In this document: piece after piece, positions 34,229-43,684 of the stretch
Layout of the letters: each line of letters opens with the position of its first letter
Numbering within the stretch: position 1 is the first letter of the stretch
Source: Polyangia bacterium
Lineage (GTDB): Bacteria; Myxococcota_A; Polyangia; Fen-1088
DNA: 64,000 nt
Direction: 5' to 3'
NCBI GenBank assembly: GCA_036268875.1
Contig: DATATI010000001.1
Location: forward strand, 156,163-220,162
Made by a program: the position numbers and the translations under genes
Notes under the pieces: model-generated
What the model saw: the letters and a program-made list of their open reading frames with translations, nothing else
What the model was told of the DNA's origin: nothing
Database searches by the model: none

Positions 34229-36418
34229 ATGGTGAAACGGACGGCGGCGGCCCCACAGGCCATCAACGCGACGGCAGCGACGCCGAGGCGCAAAGCGCGC
34301 CCGGTGCTCTCGCGGTGGGTGGCCTTGGTCGCCGGTCTGTCGCTGGCGCTGTGGTGGTCGCGGGCGGCGCGCGCCGCAACCGGCGATTCGTCCCGGGCAA
34401 CGGACGGCGCGGCGCCCGCAGCGCCGCCGGTGCCGCCAGCGACATCTGCCCCGCCTTCGTATGAAACCGTGGTGACCGCACCGCCCACCCCGCCCAGCGC
34501 CAGCGCCGCCGATGCCACCGCCGCCACGTCGGTCATCACCTCGGATCGGACGCCGCGCGCGGGAGAATCGCTGCCGCAGCTGCTGTCGGAATTGCCGGGC
34601 CTGGCGGTCACGCGCCTGGGCGGCCTGGGCGCCAGCGCCTTCCTGTCCATTCGCGGTTCGACCTGGGAGCAGGTGCGCATCTACGTCGACGGTGTGCCGC
34701 TGAACCTGGCTGCCGGTGGGCAGATCGATCTCGCCAGCATCGCCACCGGTTCGATCGAACGCATCGAGATCTACCGCGCCATGAGCCCGATCAGCGTCGG
34801 CACCTCCGCGCTGGGCGGCATCGTGTCCATCACCACGCGCCAGCCGCGCGTCACCGGCGGTGAGGCCAACGCCGGCGTCGGGGCCTTCGGCACGCGCTTC
34901 GCCAGCGTCGGCGGCGCGCTGGCCGACGGACCGGTGCGGCTTTACGCCGCGCTTCACTGGATGGGCGTGCGCGGCGACTTCGCCTATGACTGGGACAACG
35001 GCACGCGCAACAACCCCACCGACGATCAGATCCGCACCCGGCAAAACAACCAGCTGTGGCAAGGCGACGCCGAGGCGCGCGCCGCCGTGGCCCTTTCGAC
35101 AAAGCGCGAGCTGCAGCTTTCGCTGGCCGGCGTCGATCGCCAGCAAGGCCTGCCCGGGTTCGGCATCAACCTGGCTACCGACGCCAACCTCACCACCCGA
35201 CGCGGGACCGTCTCGCTCGGGTACACCGGGCGCGACGATCTGGGGCCGGGCGGTCGCCTGCACGCCCAGGTGTACACGCTCCTCACCGAAGAACGCTTCG
35301 TCGATCGGTTGTCCCAGCTTTCGTTCAAGCCGTCCGACACGCGCGATCTCACCACCACCGTCGGCGCCACCGTCCATGGCGCGCGCGCGGTGACCTCGTG
35401 GCTGAAATTGGCCGCCATCATCGACGGTCGCGACGAACAGTTCGCGCCCCACGATCGCAGCGCCGGGGTGGAGACCGCCGGCGACGCGGCGACGCGCCTG
35501 TTCGGTTCGGCCGGCATCGAAGCCGACACCTGGTGGCAGCGGCTGGGCTTGGGGGTCATCCCGTCGCTGCGCGGCGAGCTTGGGCGCGACGTGCACACCG
35601 GCCGCACCGCCTTCGACGACTTCATCCCCGCCAGCGCGCCCATCACCTACGCGCAGGCGCTGGGCCGAGTGGGATTTCTGCAGCGGCCGACGGAGGCGCT
35701 GTCGTTGAAAGCCAACGTCGGCCGTTACGCGCGCCAGCCCAGCTTTCTCGAACTGTTCGGCAACAGCGGCTTCATTCAGGGCGAGCCCACGCTCAAGCCC
35801 GAGACCGCCATCAACGGCGACCTCGGCGCGTCCGTCCGCCGGGAAAATTCCCTGGGTGCGCTGTCCATCGACGGCGCCCTGTTCGGCGCCGCCGTCGACG
35901 ATCTGATCCAGTTCCAGCAAAACGCTTACGGCCGCTCGCACCCGGCGAACGTCGGCCACGCCCGCATCCTGGGCGTCGAGCTGTCCGCCGACGGCCGCCT
36001 GGGCCGCCATGCCCGCCTGGTCGGTCAAGTCACCTACTGCGACGCCCGCGACACCAGCGACAACACCAGCAGCCGCGGCCGCCAGCTGCCGCTGCGCCCC
36101 CGTTTTCGCGCCTACGCCCGCCCCGAGCTGCGCGCCATCGACGCCGGCGCCTTGCGCGCCGGGATCTACGCCGACGCCGACGTCACCAGCGGCAACTACC
36201 TGGACGCCGCCAATCAGGTCGCCGTGCCGTCGCGTTTGCTGGTCGGCGCCGGCGCCTCGCTGGAATGGCCGGCCGCCGGCCTGCGCCTGACCGCCAGCCT
36301 GCAAAACCTCACCAACTCGTTCATCAGCGACGTGACCGGCTTCCCGCTGCCCGGCCGCGCCCTTTACCTCAGCCTCGCGGGAGAGACCAGCCACCCAGAA
36401 GAAAGGACCCGTCCATGA
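34229..36418 (+). CDS. btuB: TonB-dependent vitamin B12 receptor, BtuB type
   Basis: I start at ATG 34229 (AGGGG nearby upstream); the frame is open for another 34 codons into the leader. The 729-residue product has a signal/anchor region (VALVAGLSLALWWSRAARAA), a Pro/Ala linker, a TonB-box-like segment (SYETVVTAP), a plug domain (ESLPQLLSELPGLAVTRLGG, FLSIRGSTWEQVRIYVDGVP, IERIEIYRAMSP) and a 22-strand-type barrel to the C-terminus. The riboswitch and the BtuCDF genes that follow identify cobalamin as the ligand. Overlaps the next gene as ATGA. Confidence 0.93.
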   Translation: MVKRTAAAPQAINATAATPRRKARPVLSRWVALVAGLSLALWWSRAARAATGDSSRATDGAAPAAPPVPPATSAPPSYETVVTAPPTPPSASAADATAATSVITSDRTPRAGESLPQLLSELPGLAVTRLGGLGASAFLSIRGSTWEQVRIYVDGVPLNLAAGGQIDLASIATGSIERIEIYRAMSPISVGTSALGGIVSITTRQPRVTGGEANAGVGAFGTRFASVGGALADGPVRLYAALHWMGVRGDFAYDWDNGTRNNPTDDQIRTRQNNQLWQGDAEARAAVALSTKRELQLSLAGVDRQQGLPGFGINLATDANLTTRRGTVSLGYTGRDDLGPGGRLHAQVYTLLTEERFVDRLSQLSFKPSDTRDLTTTVGATVHGARAVTSWLKLAAIIDGRDEQFAPHDRSAGVETAGDAATRLFGSAGIEADTWWQRLGLGVIPSLRGELGRDVHTGRTAFDDFIPASAPITYAQALGRVGFLQRPTEALSLKANVGRYARQPSFLELFGNSGFIQGEPTLKPETAINGDLGASVRRENSLGALSIDGALFGAAVDDLIQFQQNAYGRSHPANVGHARILGVELSADGRLGRHARLVGQVTYCDARDTSDNTSSRGRQLPLRPRFRAYARPELRAIDAGALRAGIYADADVTSGNYLDAANQVAVPSRLLVGAGASLEWPAAGLRLTASLQNLTNSFISDVTGFPLPGRALYLSLAGETSHPEERTRP

Positions 36419-37653
36419 ATCGCCGTTCTGCCTTTTTCTTTTTCACCACCACCTACGTGCTGGCCGCGTGTTCCAGCAATGACAACTCATCCACCTCGGC
36501 CGTGATGGTCGGTGGCGCCACCGGAATCGCCGTGGTCAACAGCGACTACAACAATTCGACCAACGTTTCTTTGTTCGATCCGGCCACCGGCAAGCTGACC
36601 TTCGACAACTGCCTCAACTCGGGATCGATGCCGGCGGGCCTTTCGTTGACCCTGTCCGGCGACGTGGTGCTGCCATCGGCGGCCCAGCCCGGGCACGAGC
36701 TGCTGCTGATCGATCGCACCACCGCCGCCCTCACCTATCTGGATCCGACCACCTGCACGGTGAAACGCCAGTTCAGCGTCGGCACCGGTTTCCCGTCGGA
36801 CCCGCACGACGTGGTGGCGCTGTCGGACAGCAAGGCGTACGTCACCCGCTACAAGCCGAACCCCGCGCCCACCGACGATCCGAACGACTTTGACGACGGC
36901 GACGACCTTCTGATCATCAATCCCGCCACCGGCGCGGTCAGCGGCCGCATCGCCTTGACCCCGTTCGCCGGTCAGGTCAACGGCACCGCGGTGAAGGCCC
37001 GTCCGGGCATCGCCAAGCTGATCAGCGGCAAGGTGTATGTCGCCCTGGACAACCTCAGCGTCGACTACATGACGACGGCGGACGGCCGCATCTTGGTCGT
37101 CGATCCCGCCACTGATACGGTCAGCGGAATGATCGATCTGCCGGGCCTGAAAAACTGCAGCGGGCTTTCGGCCCTGCCCGACGGTCAGACGCTGGTGGTG
37201 ACCTGCGTGGGCGACTTCAACGATCCGATGCAGATCCAGGGCTCGGCCGTGGTGGCCGTCGATCTGTCGGCCACGCCGCCGGCGATCAAGACCATGCTGG
37301 CCGCGTCGGCCTTCGGCGACATGCCGCAGCCTCTGTCGGCTGACTCGGGCGGCGCGCTGTCCGCCACCACCGGGCTGGTGGTGTCGCTGGGCACCATCAT
37401 GAAGACGCCGCCCGATCGCCTGTGGGCGTATGACGCCGCCAACACCGCCACGCCGGTGATGGACGCCACCGACGCCTTCGTCTACGGCGCGCTGCTGACC
37501 GATCCCGAACACAAGCAGGCCTTCATGACCGACGCCACCAGCGACAAGCCGCGGGTACAGATCATCGACGTCAGCGGCGCCCCGGCGGTGAAGGCGTCGT
37601 TTGATCCCAACCCCAGCGTGGGCCTGCCGCCGCGCGCCCTCGGTTGGTATTGA
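36415..37653 (+). CDS. Beta-propeller lipoprotein in the B12 operon (BtuG-like by position)
   Basis: A protein of 412 residues. The leader FFFTTTYVLAACSSND has a lipobox (Cys19). The rest consists of YVTN/YncE-like propeller blades: SLFDPATGKLTF, LLIDRTTAALTYLDP, LLIINPATGAVSGRI and ILVVDPATDTVSGMIDLPG. It is coupled to btuB by an ATGA overlap and to btuC by TGATG, so it belongs to the riboswitch-controlled uptake system. In Bacteroides, BtuG is a seven-bladed propeller lipoprotein that sits on BtuB and captures B12; the same arrangement is inferred here. Sequence homology to BtuG was not tested. Confidence 0.85.
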   Translation: MNRRSAFFFFTTTYVLAACSSNDNSSTSAVMVGGATGIAVVNSDYNNSTNVSLFDPATGKLTFDNCLNSGSMPAGLSLTLSGDVVLPSAAQPGHELLLIDRTTAALTYLDPTTCTVKRQFSVGTGFPSDPHDVVALSDSKAYVTRYKPNPAPTDDPNDFDDGDDLLIINPATGAVSGRIALTPFAGQVNGTAVKARPGIAKLISGKVYVALDNLSVDYMTTADGRILVVDPATDTVSGMIDLPGLKNCSGLSALPDGQTLVVTCVGDFNDPMQIQGSAVVAVDLSATPPAIKTMLAASAFGDMPQPLSADSGGALSATTGLVVSLGTIMKTPPDRLWAYDAANTATPVMDATDAFVYGALLTDPEHKQAFMTDATSDKPRVQIIDVSGAPAVKASFDPNPSVGLPPRALGWY

Positions 37654-38672
37654 TGCGCGACCGTGCGACGGCGAATCCGTTCGTCGTGTGCGCGGTGCTG
37701 GCGCTCTTGACGCTGGCGTTGTTCGCGGCGGCGCTGGCGCTGGGACACGGCGATCTTTCGGACGGATCGTTGCGGGCCACGCTGCTGCGCTTGCGCCTGC
37801 TGCGCACCAGCGGCGCGTTCGTGGCCGGCGCGGCGCTGGCCACGGCCGGGGTGATGGTGCAGGCGCTGTTCCGCAACCCGCTGGCCGATCCGTCGATCTT
37901 GGGCGCCGGCGCCGGCGCCAGCCTGGGCGGTCAAGCGGTGCTGGTGATCGTCGCGCTGGCCGGCGCGGCGCCCTGGCTGGACGGCGGGGTGGCCGGTTTG
38001 ACCGCCGAGGTGCTGCTGCCCGTCGGTTGCGTGCTGGGCGCGCTGGCGGCGATGGGCGTCCTGCTGCTGGCGGCGCGGGCGCGGGCCAGCTTTCTGGTCG
38101 TGCTGCTGACCGGGTTCGTGCTGTCATCGGTGTGCATCAGCCTGGGCGCGCTGCTGACCAGCCTGGCGCAGGAATCCTACGAGCTTGGTCGCGCCGTGCT
38201 GTCGTTCACGCTGGGCAGTGTCGGGGGCGTCGGGATGCCGCGCCTGTTGCTGGCGGGGCCGCTGGCGGCGGTCGGCATCGGCGCGGCCTGGTCGTGGGGA
38301 CGTTCGCTGGATCTGCTGCTTTCGGGCGAGGAGGAAGCGGCCAGCCTGGGCGTCCCGGTGCCGATGGTGCGCGGCTGGTGCGTGTTGTGGGTGGCGTTTC
38401 TGACCGCGGCGGCGGTGGCCATCGGCGGCAACGTCGCGTTCGTCGGCTTGGTCGCGCCGCACGCGCTGCGCCCGTTCGTCGGCGTGGCCACGCGGCGCCT
38501 GGTGCCGACGGCGGCCATCGCCGGCGGGGCGTTCGTCGTGCTGTGCGATCTGGTGGCGCGAACCGTCCCGGCGCGGGGCGAGCTGCCGCTGGGCGTGGTC
38601 AGCGGTCTGGTGGGCGCGCCGCTGTTCATCATCATGCTGCGGCAAGGCGCGCGGCGAGGTCGCCTTGGCTGA
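37653..38672 (+). CDS. btuC: Vitamin B12 ABC transporter permease (FecCD family)
   Basis: A 339-residue inner membrane permease with about ten hydrophobic segments. FecCD/BtuC signatures are AGAALATAGVMVQALFRNPL, DPSILGAGAGASLGG and NVAFVGLVAPHALRPF. The start ATG overlaps the preceding stop (TGATG). With BtuD and BtuF it forms the inner membrane B12 importer. Its end overlaps btuD by 8 bases. Confidence 0.94.
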   Translation: MRDRATANPFVVCAVLALLTLALFAAALALGHGDLSDGSLRATLLRLRLLRTSGAFVAGAALATAGVMVQALFRNPLADPSILGAGAGASLGGQAVLVIVALAGAAPWLDGGVAGLTAEVLLPVGCVLGALAAMGVLLLAARARASFLVVLLTGFVLSSVCISLGALLTSLAQESYELGRAVLSFTLGSVGGVGMPRLLLAGPLAAVGIGAAWSWGRSLDLLLSGEEEAASLGVPVPMVRGWCVLWVAFLTAAAVAIGGNVAFVGLVAPHALRPFVGVATRRLVPTAAIAGGAFVVLCDLVARTVPARGELPLGVVSGLVGAPLFIIMLRQGARRGRLG

Positions 38673-39438
38673 CGACGCGCCGACAGCGGTGATCGAAGCG
38701 CGCGGCCTGGGCGTGCGCCTCGACGGCCGCGCCATCTTGGAAGGGATCGATCTCGAAGCGCGTTCGCGGGAGATCCTGGCCATCTTGGGACCGAACGGCG
38801 CCGGCAAGAGCACGCTGCTGCGCGCCCTTTGCGGTCTGGTGCGCGCCGACGGCGAGGTGCGTGTCCAGGGAACGTCGCTGCGCGCGCTCACCCTGGCCGA
38901 ACGCGCGCGCCTCATCGGGTACGTGCCGCAGCAGTCGAATCTGGACGCGCCGCTCCTGGTACGCGAGGTGGTGGGCCAAGCTCGTTACGCGCACGACGGC
39001 TGGTGGGGCACGATGTCCGCCGCCGATCGGCAGGCGGTCGACGAGGCGATGGCGTCCGTCGACGTCGCGCAGCTCGCCGAGGCACGGTTTACAAAAATTT
39101 CACACGGCGAACAGCGACGGGTCTTGCTGGCCCGGGCCCTGGCCACCAGCGCGCCGGCCATCTTGCTCGATGAACCGACGGCAGGCCTCGACGTGGCCCA
39201 CGTGCTGGGTTTGTTCGAGACCTTGCAGGCGGTGGCAGCGGGCGGGCGGGCAGTGGTGGTGGTGTTGCACCAACTGGACGAGGCGCGGCGCTGGGCTCAG
39301 CGCGCCCTCCTGCTCTGCGAGGGTCGTTGCCTGGCCGCCGGCGCGCCGCACGACGTGGTGGCGGCGGAGCCGATCCGGCGCGCCTACGGCGTCGACGTCA
39401 TCGAGGGCGGCGGCCTCGGCTACCGGCGGACCAGCTGA
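38665..39438 (+). CDS. btuD: Vitamin B12 ABC transporter ATP-binding protein
   Basis: An ABC ATPase of 257 residues with a TTG start inside the end of btuC. Walker A is ILGPNGAGKSTLLRAL, the Q-loop is IGYVPQQSN, the signature is ISHGEQRRVLLARAL (a variant of LSGGQ), Walker B is AILLDEPTAGLD and the switch His is in VVVLHQLDEARRW. It powers import through BtuC. It overlaps btuF by one base (TGATG). Confidence 0.94.
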   Translation: MADDAPTAVIEARGLGVRLDGRAILEGIDLEARSREILAILGPNGAGKSTLLRALCGLVRADGEVRVQGTSLRALTLAERARLIGYVPQQSNLDAPLLVREVVGQARYAHDGWWGTMSAADRQAVDEAMASVDVAQLAEARFTKISHGEQRRVLLARALATSAPAILLDEPTAGLDVAHVLGLFETLQAVAAGGRAVVVVLHQLDEARRWAQRALLLCEGRCLAAGAPHDVVAAEPIRRAYGVDVIEGGGLGYRRTS

Positions 39439-40430
39439 TGACCGGCGCGCGGGTGTCGTGGTTGAACGGAGGTGCGGCGCTGCTGGCGCTGGCAACGTCG
39501 ATCGGCGCCGCCGCGCTGGCCGGCCATCGGACGGCGACGACGGCAACGACCACAGCAACGCCGGCGAAAACTACAACGACGACCGGCGGCGCGGAAAATC
39601 CCGCCACCGTCACCGACGCCAGCGGCCGACGCACGACGGTGCGGCCATTCCGTCGCATCGCCGCCGGCAGCACGGTGGCCGATCGCTTGCTGCTGGATCT
39701 CGCCGAGCCCCAGCGCATCGTCGCCCTCACCGAGTTCGGCCAGCGCCATTCGCTGGCCGGCTACCGCTACGGCGATCGGCCCCTCATCAAGAGCCTGGAC
39801 GACACCGAATCGCTGCTGGCGCTGAAAGCCGATCTTTTGCTGGTGAACAACTATGGCGATCAGGCCCGCGTGGCCCGCCTGCGCGAATCGGGGCTGGCGG
39901 TGTTCGATCTCGGCGAGATGCGCGGGATAGCCACCCTGCTGCCGAACATCCGGGCGGTGGCGGCACTGCTCGGCGATTCGTCCCGCGGCGCCGCCTACGA
40001 ACGCGCCCTGCTCCGGCGCCTGGACAGCGTGGCCGCTCCGCTGCTGGGCAAAAAACGCCGCCGGGCCATGTACGTCAGCATCTACGGCGATCGCCTTTTC
40101 GGCGGCACCAGCGGCACGAACTACCACGACATCCTCGCCTTCGCCGGCCTCGACGACGTCGCCGCCACCGCGCGGTTTCAAGGTTGGCCGCAGTACGGCG
40201 CCGAGGAGCTGCTGGCGCTGGATCCGCCGCTCATCGTCACCAAGCCGGGCATGCGACGCCTGCTCTGTGCGCAACCGGAGCTCGATCGCTTGCGCGCCTG
40301 CGTCGCCGCCGACGGCTTCGTGGAAATCGCCGGCGCGCTGCTGGACGATCCTGGCCCCGCCATGCTCGACGCAGCCGAAGCGGTTTTCGCCGCCGCCTAT
40401 CCCGGCGTCAACCAGGCCGCGCGGCCCTGA
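39438..40430 (+). CDS. btuF: Periplasmic cobalamin-binding protein, BtuF type
   Basis: A protein of 330 residues. The hydrophobic leader GGAALLALATSIGAAALAG is followed by a Thr-rich linker (residues 32-50). The solute-binding domain shows TVTDASGRRTTVRPFRRIAA, then the helical-backbone fold with a helix rich in ALLGDSSRGAAYERALLRRL, and WPQYGAEELLALDPPLIV. It would pass B12 from BtuB to BtuCD. The leader lacks a Cys after the hydrophobic segment, so it is either soluble or membrane anchored. Last gene of the operon, followed by a terminator. Confidence 0.9.
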   Translation: MTGARVSWLNGGAALLALATSIGAAALAGHRTATTATTTATPAKTTTTTGGAENPATVTDASGRRTTVRPFRRIAAGSTVADRLLLDLAEPQRIVALTEFGQRHSLAGYRYGDRPLIKSLDDTESLLALKADLLLVNNYGDQARVARLRESGLAVFDLGEMRGIATLLPNIRAVAALLGDSSRGAAYERALLRRLDSVAAPLLGKKRRRAMYVSIYGDRLFGGTSGTNYHDILAFAGLDDVAATARFQGWPQYGAEELLALDPPLIVTKPGMRRLLCAQPELDRLRACVAADGFVEIAGALLDDPGPAMLDAAEAVFAAAYPGVNQAARP

Positions 40431-40467
40431 ATTCTGACAGACAGCAGAAAAACGACGGCTTGTTTCT

Positions 40468-40513
40468 ACGACTGTCGTCGAAGATCGTCTTTCGACAGTC
40501 GTCGTAATTTTTT
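40468..40513 (+). terminator. Intrinsic terminator of the B12 operon
   Basis: A 10-bp inverted repeat (ACGACTGTCG at 40468-40477 and CGACAGTCGT at 40493-40502), with an inner AAGA/TCTT pairing, followed by TAATTTTTT. It ends the btu transcript and separates it from the next TonB receptor gene. Confidence 0.75.
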
Positions 40514-40578
40514 CGCATGTTTTGCGGCGCTTCTGAATTGACAGGCCGGTTGTTTCAGCGCTTTTTAGGGACCTGCCA

Positions 40579-43005
40579 ATGAACGGCCGCCGTGATTTTT
40601 GGACCGCTGGCCGATGTGCTGTCGCGCTGTTCTTGTTGCTGCTCGGAAGCGGCCCGGCGGCCCGCGCCGTTGATCCGGGCGACGACGGGCCACCGCCGAA
40701 ACCGGCCAGCAGCACGCCACCGCGAACCGCCTCGGCGCCAGCGACGGAGTCGGAACCAGCATCGCCGCCGGCGTATCAATCGATCGTCACCGCCTCGATG
40801 CCGCTGCACGGATCAGCGCTGCCGTGGGATCGCGTGCCGGCCAACGTCCAGACTGCCAGCGGCGCGGAGATCGCCCGCAACCACGAGCCGGCGCTGTCCG
40901 ACTTTCTCAACACCAGCCTCGGCAGCGTTCACCTCAATGACGTGCAGGGCAATCCGCTGCAGCCCGATCTGCAATTTCGTGGCTTCACCGCCTCGCCGAT
41001 CCTGGGCGTGCAGCAAGGGCTGTCGGTCTACGTCGACGGGATGCGGGCCAACGAAGCCTTCGGCGACACCGTGAACTGGGATCTGTTTCCCAGCGCGGCG
41101 ATAGGTTCGATCAATCTCATGCCCGGATCGAACCCGGTCTTCGGCCTGAACACGCTGGGCGGTGCGCTGTCCATCGAGACGAAGACCGGATTTTCCTCGC
41201 CCAGCGCAGCCGCTCATCTGTCCGCCGGAAGTTTTGGACGGCGGCGCCTGGAATTCCAGCAGGGCGACAACGCCGGCCGTTTCGGTTACTTCGCGGCCGG
41301 GTCGCTGTTCCAAGAAGACGGCTGGCGCGAATTTTCTCCCAGCGAAGCGAAGAGCGTCTTCGGCGATCTGATGTACGCCGGCGAAAAAACCAAGGCCAAC
41401 CTCAGCCTGTTCGGCGCCGACACCGCGCTGTACGGAAACTCGGTGACGCCGGTCGGGCTGTTGGCCACCGATCGCCGGGCCATCTTCACCTACCCAGACA
41501 TCACGCAAAACCATCTCTTCGCCGCCATCCTGCGCGGCGATCGCCTGCTGTCGCCGTCGGTGCATCTTTCGGCGCTGGCCTTCTATCGACGCAACCACAC
41601 CGCCACCGTCAACGGCGACCAGGCCGACTTCCCGCGCTGCGCCGACGATCAGGGACGTGACGCGGTCTGCGCGACCAACGACGACGGCACGGTGGCACCG
41701 ATCAAAGATCGCGCCGGCAACACCGTGCCCTACGACGCCACCAATCCCTACGACGGCGCCGAGAATCAGACCGACACCCGCCAGCAAAGCTACGGCGTCA
41801 GCGCGCAGCTGGCCGTCGAAACCCCGCTCGGCGATCGCGAGAATCACTTCTTCGCCGGCGTCAGCGCCCATCAAGCGCGCATCCACTTTCAATCCCAGTC
41901 GGTGCTGGCCCGGCGCACCCCCGATCGCGGCGTGTTGACCGCCGGCATCGTGGACGGCGACGAGGATGTGGCGGTGGACTCGACGGTCAGCAACCTGGGT
42001 GTCTATCTCAGCGACACCGTCGCGCTGGCTTCGCATCTTTTTCTCACCATCGCCGGTCGATACAACGTGTCGACGCTGGTCTTGACCGATCGACTGGGCG
42101 ACGCGCTGAGCGGCGATCACCGGTTTCAGCGCCCGAATCCGTCGGTGGGCGCCAGTTACCAGCCGTGGGCGGCGCTGGGCGCCTACGTCAGTTACAACGA
42201 ATCAGCGCGCACGCCGACCGCGCTCGAGTTGACGTGCGCCAGCCCCGATGCGCCCTGCCGGCTGCCGAACGCCTTCGTCACCGACCCGCCGCTCAGCCAG
42301 GTGGTGGTCCGCACTGTCGAGGGCGGCGTGCGCGGCCGGATGGTACGCGCGCGGAGCGCGATCGAATACGACGCCGGCCTCTTCCGCACGGTCAACAGCG
42401 ACGACATCCTGTTCGTCAGCGACGGACCGCTGACCAACCAGGGTTACTTCAAGAACGTGGGCCTGACCCGCCGGCAAGGGATCGAGGTCGGCCTCAAAGC
42501 CCACTACCGCGCCGCGGGCCGCGAGGTGCGCGTCGAGGGCAGCGTCCACTACACCCTGCTGGACGCCACGTTTCGCACGGCGTTTCTGGCCAACAGCCCC
42601 AACAACCCGCTGGCCGAGATGGGCGAAATCTCCGTGCAGCCGGGCAGCCGGTTGCCCGGCATGCCTCGCCACATTGTCAAAGGAACGGTGGGCCTGGTGC
42701 TCGCCGATCGCTGGCAATTGGCCGTGGACGTGCTGGGCACGTCGGGGATCTTCTATCGCGGAGACGAGGCCAATCTACTGGGACAGATCCCTGGCTATGT
42801 CATCGCCAACGTGCGGGCCAGCGTCGACGTGGTCACGGCGGTGTCGATCTTCGTGAAGGTCAGCAACCTCACCGACGCGCACTATGCCACCTTCGGCGCG
42901 CTGGGTTCACCGTCGGAGGTGCTGGGGCCGACCTTCAGCGACCCGCGGTTTCAAACGCCGGGGGCGCCGCGCGCCGCTTGGGTCGGGCTGGACCTTCGCT
43001 ACTGA
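40579..43005 (+). CDS. TonB-dependent receptor, ligand unknown
   Basis: An 808-residue outer membrane receptor with a signal peptide (VALFLLLLGSGPAARA), a TonB-box-like AYQSIVTAS, a plug (LQPDLQFRGFTASPILGVQQ, LSVYVDGMRANEAFGD, INLMPGSNPVFGLNTLGG) and a beta barrel ending in LDLRY with a terminal aromatic residue. It follows the B12 operon by about 150 bases but lies beyond a terminator and has no riboswitch. Its substrate could be an iron or other metal chelate, or a sugar; nothing in the neighbourhood decides this. Confidence 0.9.
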   Translation: MNGRRDFWTAGRCAVALFLLLLGSGPAARAVDPGDDGPPPKPASSTPPRTASAPATESEPASPPAYQSIVTASMPLHGSALPWDRVPANVQTASGAEIARNHEPALSDFLNTSLGSVHLNDVQGNPLQPDLQFRGFTASPILGVQQGLSVYVDGMRANEAFGDTVNWDLFPSAAIGSINLMPGSNPVFGLNTLGGALSIETKTGFSSPSAAAHLSAGSFGRRRLEFQQGDNAGRFGYFAAGSLFQEDGWREFSPSEAKSVFGDLMYAGEKTKANLSLFGADTALYGNSVTPVGLLATDRRAIFTYPDITQNHLFAAILRGDRLLSPSVHLSALAFYRRNHTATVNGDQADFPRCADDQGRDAVCATNDDGTVAPIKDRAGNTVPYDATNPYDGAENQTDTRQQSYGVSAQLAVETPLGDRENHFFAGVSAHQARIHFQSQSVLARRTPDRGVLTAGIVDGDEDVAVDSTVSNLGVYLSDTVALASHLFLTIAGRYNVSTLVLTDRLGDALSGDHRFQRPNPSVGASYQPWAALGAYVSYNESARTPTALELTCASPDAPCRLPNAFVTDPPLSQVVVRTVEGGVRGRMVRARSAIEYDAGLFRTVNSDDILFVSDGPLTNQGYFKNVGLTRRQGIEVGLKAHYRAAGREVRVEGSVHYTLLDATFRTAFLANSPNNPLAEMGEISVQPGSRLPGMPRHIVKGTVGLVLADRWQLAVDVLGTSGIFYRGDEANLLGQIPGYVIANVRASVDVVTAVSIFVKVSNLTDAHYATFGALGSPSEVLGPTFSDPRFQTPGAPRAAWVGLDLRY

Positions 43006-43033
43006 ACCAACGAAGGTCCGGTCCGCCGCGCGC

Positions 43034-43684
43034 TCAGTTGTTCATCGCCCCGGCGGTGATCCACGAGCGAACCCGGGCAATCAGCGCCGGACTCAAGGCC
43101 GGACGGTTGCGCGGCATGCGCTCGGCCGTCGATTTGTTCTCCAAACGCTGCACCAGCTCGGAGGTGTCGGGCTTGCCAACCTGGACCTTGGTCTTCAGCG
43201 TCGTGTAGGCCATCGCCTTGGTCGACATGTTCACGCCGTCCGACGTCGTCGGGTTGTGGCACCCGGTCCCGGCGCAGCTGGACGCCGACTGCATCACCGA
43301 CATGCTGAAGATAGAGGTCCAAAGCTCGGTGAACGTGGCCGGCCCGCCCGCTTCGCCGCCCGTGTCGGCCGAGGAACCGGTGTCCTTGGCGCCCGTGTCC
43401 ATGCCCGCGTCGATCACTGTCGAACCGCCGCTGCCTGTGCTGCCGCCCGAGCCGTTGGCGCCGCCGGTGGCTGCGGCACCGCCGCTCCCACTGCCGCCGC
43501 TGCCCGTGCTGCCGCCCGAGCCGTTGGCGCCCCCCGAAGCGTTGCTGGCGCCGCCGCTGCCGGAGTGGCCGCCGCTGCCATCAGCGGGCCCGCTTTCAGA
43601 AGCGCTGCAGCCAGCAAGAATGACGGCTCCGCCGACGAGTAAGGACACGGCCAAGGTTCCAATGAGACCACGGACATTTCGCAT
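43034..43684 (-). CDS. Lipoprotein with C-x4-C-H motif (cytochrome-like)
   Basis: The ATG at 43684 follows GGAAGGAGC. The product of 216 residues has a lipoprotein leader (LAVSLLVGGAVILAGC) and a long linker of Gly/Ser repeats (about 30-110). The folded part begins with TFTELWTSIFSMSVMQSASS and CAGTGCHNPT, a motif seen in planctomycete-type cytochromes in which two Cys precede a His, though the spacing is longer than CxxCH. It ends with ERMPRNRPALSPALIARVRS, typical of the same group. Haem binding is likely but not certain. It converges on the TonB receptor gene. Confidence 0.78.
   Translation of the reverse strand: MRNVRGLIGTLAVSLLVGGAVILAGCSASESGPADGSGGHSGSGGASNASGGANGSGGSTGSGGSGSGGAAATGGANGSGGSTGSGGSTVIDAGMDTGAKDTGSSADTGGEAGGPATFTELWTSIFSMSVMQSASSCAGTGCHNPTTSDGVNMSTKAMAYTTLKTKVQVGKPDTSELVQRLENKSTAERMPRNRPALSPALIARVRSWITAGAMNN

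Noticed and set aside
33764..36394. Long minus-strand open frame in phase with yggX, antisense to btuB
   Set aside because: It is an antisense shadow of a high-GC gene. The composition is Gly/Arg/Asp-biased without motifs, whereas the plus strand encodes a clear TonB receptor; only the last 88 codons match YggX.
43421..43600. Repeated Gly/Ser-coding DNA that could be mistaken for a repeat array
   Set aside because: It encodes the flexible linker of a lipoprotein; units are irregular and in frame, so it is neither CRISPR nor a mobile repeat.
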